DNA of 64,000 bases, taken from Pedobacter roseus (lineage in GTDB: Bacteria > Bacteroidota > Bacteroidia > Sphingobacteriales > Sphingobacteriaceae). Every line of letters starts with the position of its first letter. The first letter of the stretch is position 1. A program made the translations under genes and the position numbers. Under the pieces are notes generated by a model. It saw nothing but the letters and a program-made list of their open reading frames with translations. It was not told the DNA's origin and did no database searches. Location of the stretch: the NCBI RefSeq assembly GCF_014395225.1, contig NZ_CP060723.1, positions 1,302,001 through 1,366,000 of the forward strand. The letters are read 5' to 3'. Positions 61,549-64,000 of the stretch are shown here, piece after piece.

Positions 61549-62937
61549 TTATAAGTGTATCACTTCTCCGTAAGCATCAGCAGCAGCTTCCATAATGGCT
61601 TCGCTCATGGTTGGGTGAGGGTGAACAGATTTGATCATTTCGTGTCCGGTAGTTTCTAATTTACGAGCCACAACAATTTCGGCAATCATTTCGGTAACGT
61701 TGGCACCGATCATGTGCGCACCTAATAATTCTCCGTATTTAGCATCAAAGATTAATTTTACGAAACCATCTTTAGCACCGGCAGCACTTGCTTTACCTGA
61801 AGCTGAAAACGGAAACTTACCAATTTTTAATTCGTAACCCGCCGCTTTAGCCGCTTTTTCGGTATAACCTACAGAAGCAATTTCTGGTGTGCAATAAGTA
61901 CATCCAGGAATGTTGTTATAATCTAAAGGCTCAGCATGCTGACCAGCGATTTTTTCTACACAGATAATACCTTCTGCAGAGGCAACGTGTGCTAAAGCTT
62001 GTCCGCCAACTACATCACCAATGGCGTAGTAACCTTTAACCGAAGTATTGTAAAACTCGTCAGTAACGATTTTACCTTTTTCGGTTTTGATACCGGTTTC
62101 TTCTAAACCAATGTTTTCGATATTGGCAACAATACCAGCAGCCGAAAGTACGATATCGGCCTCGATAGTCTGCATACCTGAAGCTGTTTTAACCGAAACT
62201 TTGCAACCTGCGCCGCTGGTATCAACTGATTCAACGCTTGCTGAAGTCATTACATCGATGCCCACTTTTTTCAAGCTGCGCAATAATTGTTTAGATACAT
62301 CTTCGTCTTCTACAGGAACAACGTTATCCATAAACTCAACAATGGTTACTTTGGTGCCCATTGTAGCGTAGAAATAAGCAAATTCTACACCGATAGCGCC
62401 CGAACCTACCACTACCATACTTTTTGGTAATTCAGGAAGTACCATTGCCTGGCGGTAGCCGATAATTTTTTTACCATCCTGTTTAAGGTTTGGCAACTCT
62501 CTTGAGCGCGCGCCTGTGGCAATGATGATGTTTTTAGCACTTAGTTCCTGTTGAGAACCATCCGCACCTTTAACTTCTAATTTGTTCCCTGGTTTAACTT
62601 TACCAGTTCCCATGATTACGTCAATTTTATTTTTTTTCATTAAAAACTGAACGCCTTTACTCATGCCATCGGCAACACCGCGGCTGCGTTTTACAACAGC
62701 GGCAAAATCTGCTGTTGCACCAGCAGTAGTAATTCCGTAATCAGCAGCATGATTGATATATTCGAAAACCTGAGCGCTTTTTAAAAGTGCTTTGGTAGGG
62801 ATACAGCCCCAGTTTAAACAAATACCACCTAATGATTCACGCTCCACAATGGCAACTTTTAGTCCCAATTGAGAAGCTCTGATTGCAGCTACGTAACCAC
62901 CTGGGCCGCTGCCTAAAACAATAACGTCGTAATTCAT
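61549..62937 (-). CDS. lpdA: Dihydrolipoyl dehydrogenase
   Basis: This is the E3 flavoprotein of the pyruvate, 2-oxoglutarate and branched-chain dehydrogenase complexes. It reoxidises dihydrolipoamide with NAD+. The 462-residue protein has the FAD motif VLGSGPGGYVAA, the redox disulfide Cys40/Cys45 in GGICLNWGCIP, the NAD fold VVGSGAIGVEFA, and the C-terminal dimer-interface HPHPTMSEA with His441 and Glu446. The length is standard. No other dehydrogenase-complex gene lies nearby, as is common. Confidence 0.96.
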   Translation of the reverse strand: MNYDVIVLGSGPGGYVAAIRASQLGLKVAIVERESLGGICLNWGCIPTKALLKSAQVFEYINHAADYGITTAGATADFAAVVKRSRGVADGMSKGVQFLMKKNKIDVIMGTGKVKPGNKLEVKGADGSQQELSAKNIIIATGARSRELPNLKQDGKKIIGYRQAMVLPELPKSMVVVGSGAIGVEFAYFYATMGTKVTIVEFMDNVVPVEDEDVSKQLLRSLKKVGIDVMTSASVESVDTSGAGCKVSVKTASGMQTIEADIVLSAAGIVANIENIGLEETGIKTEKGKIVTDEFYNTSVKGYYAIGDVVGGQALAHVASAEGIICVEKIAGQHAEPLDYNNIPGCTYCTPEIASVGYTEKAAKAAGYELKIGKFPFSASGKASAAGAKDGFVKLIFDAKYGELLGAHMIGANVTEMIAEIVVARKLETTGHEMIKSVHPHPTMSEAIMEAAADAYGEVIHL

Positions 62938-63627
62938 CTGTTTCTTTTAATTTGTTATTTATCTTTCAGATGGAGCTTACCATAATTAGATCATCATTTT
63001 ACAGATGTTTAGTTATGGACGGTTCATATCTAATTTTAAAGAGATTTGTTTTTTAATTGTTCTGTGTTAATCTGTAATCTTAAGGTTCTGGTACATTGTA
63101 CGGTAAACCCCCGCACTACAAAAGTTAAAGGTTTTGCTCCTTTAATAATCCCTCAAAACTAAAAAAAAAATGTCAATTGAATAGGGCAATGTTGAGATAG
63201 CCTTTAAAAATTACAATGAATGAATATTGCTTTGAATATTTTATGCTAAAATAATAGCGATAATCAAGTTGATTTGCAGAATAATATATTGGTTAGGTAA
63301 CAAAAAGTTAAATAACCGGGATGTTATGGGTAAAAAAATGGTGTTAATATATATTATTTGAAAAATACCAATGTTAACATAGGTTTTATGCTTAAATTAT
63401 AATCAACTGATTGTTTCGTTATTAAAAATTTAGCTTTATTATCAATGTATTGATAAACTGAAAGTTATAATCCATGCAATATGTGTTAAATGTTGAAAAG
63501 TTTTGCCGGACTTAATAATTATTTAACATTGGATGTTAAAATGTGTTAAATTTTATTAGGACATTTGCAGCAATAAAATCCCTATTAGATTATTATTCAA
63601 CAACAAAAAACATTTAAAAAACAAAGT
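62938..63627. other. AT-rich spacer upstream of the TonB receptor gene
   Basis: The 690-nt spacer has no credible ORF. The last 150 bases carry repeated GTTAAATG/TGTTAAA words before the receptor start, and no clear TTG/TAnnTTTG pair was found. It is a plausible regulatory region only by position. Confidence 0.4.
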
Positions 63628-64000
63628 ATGAAGAAATCTTTACTTTTAAGATTAGTACTGGTTATTGTTGCATTTGTAGGTATTACTGTTGGTGCTAATG
63701 CACAGGTAACCACATCATCAATGACAGGAACAATTAAGGATGCCAAAGGCGCCTTACCTGGTGCAAGTGTTAAAGCAACACATACACCAACTGGGACTGT
63801 TTATTCTGTATCTACAAACAACGATGGCCGTTTTACCATCGGAGGTATGCGGGTTGGCGGTCCTTATACCATTGAAGTTAGTTTTGTAGGTTACAGACCA
63901 GAAAAACAAACTGAACTTTATTTAAAATTAGGTGAGCCTTATTTATTAAATTTAGTTTTAACTGATAATAGTTCAACACTTGCCGAAGTTAAAGTTGTAG
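63628..64000 (+). CDS. TonB-dependent receptor (Oar-like), 5' part only
   Basis: Only the first 124 residues are in the window. The protein has a signal peptide (MKKSLLLRLVLVIVAFVGIT ... GANAQ, cut near residue 26) followed by a carboxypeptidase-regulatory-like beta-sandwich (MTGTIKDAKGALPGASVKAT, GRFTIGGMRVGGPYTIEVSF). This domain opens Oar-type TonB-dependent transporters in Bacteroidota, and the start of a plug-like VKVV region is just reached. It should sit in the outer membrane and import or export a large ligand. The substrate is unknown, and no SusD partner can be seen because the window ends. Confidence 0.85.
   Translation, partial: MKKSLLLRLVLVIVAFVGITVGANAQVTTSSMTGTIKDAKGALPGASVKATHTPTGTVYSVSTNNDGRFTIGGMRVGGPYTIEVSFVGYRPEKQTELYLKLGEPYLLNLVLTDNSSTLAEVKVV

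Overview
The window reads as chromosome of a Bacteroidota species of the family Sphingobacteriaceae, most like Pedobacter. The signs are: promoters of the Bacteroidetes type (TTG, about 19-20 nt, TAnnTTTG); almost no Shine-Dalgarno sequences; a CHU_C/gliding-type C-terminal sorting domain beside a PorP/SprF protein (type IX secretion); an Oar-like TonB receptor; and many dispersed palindromic intergenic repeats. No rRNA, tRNA, integrase or transposase gene was seen.

Layout. 1-9.9 kb is housekeeping: a truncated sodium/solute symporter, recR, a short-chain dehydrogenase, a secreted alpha/beta hydrolase, an inward-rectifier K+ channel, then trpD-trpF-trpB-trpA without trpE, trpG or trpC, and a GNAT acetyltransferase. 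10.1-16.6 kb is a TetR-controlled RND efflux operon (adaptor, pump, outer-membrane channel); a shared operator-like box lies in front of both tetR and the adaptor gene. 16.6-20.3 kb is mostly non-coding: dispersed structured repeats, one beta-barrel gene and a 21-bp minisatellite. 21.3-35.3 kb is a defence island: hsdR-hsdS-DUF262/DUF1524-DUF262-hsdM-TIR as one tightly packed operon, followed by a PDDEXK/DUF5655 protein and AbiH. 35.4-36.6 kb is nhaA. 36.7-39.3 kb is a tandem array of the structured repeat. 39.5-46.2 kb is a PorP/SprF protein plus a 1918-residue secreted multidomain protein with a PHP phosphoesterase-like domain. 47.2-57.4 kb holds a Sua5/YrdC protein, a YefM-YoeB toxin-antitoxin pair, a frameshifted GltB-like gene, asnS, a short MutS-like ATPase, and the ATP-grasp/alpha-E/transglutaminase cluster. 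57.5-64 kb holds a possible small-RNA unit, ferritin, a GNAT, a metallo-beta-lactamase-fold hydrolase, lipoamide dehydrogenase and the start of a TonB-dependent receptor.

The strongest unexplained signal is a repeat family of roughly 250-390 nt. It contains a hairpin whose loop (CCTTGAT) is complementary to a segment just 3' of the stem (ATCAAGG), which makes an H-type pseudoknot. Stem sequences differ between copies but stay paired. In a diverged copy at 59.1 kb both partners of the loop pairing have changed together (GGCAT with ATGCC) at the same spacing. Further nested stems lie downstream, two alternative 3' modules are used, and one locus carries six tandem copies. This looks like selection on RNA or single-stranded DNA structure, and possibly a mobile non-coding element.

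The defence operon is the second notable system. Two DUF262 proteins, only one with a DUF1524 HNH nuclease motif, are inserted between hsdS and hsdM, and a TIR effector follows 8 nt after hsdM. This suggests a composite restriction plus NAD-depletion or modification-sensing module.
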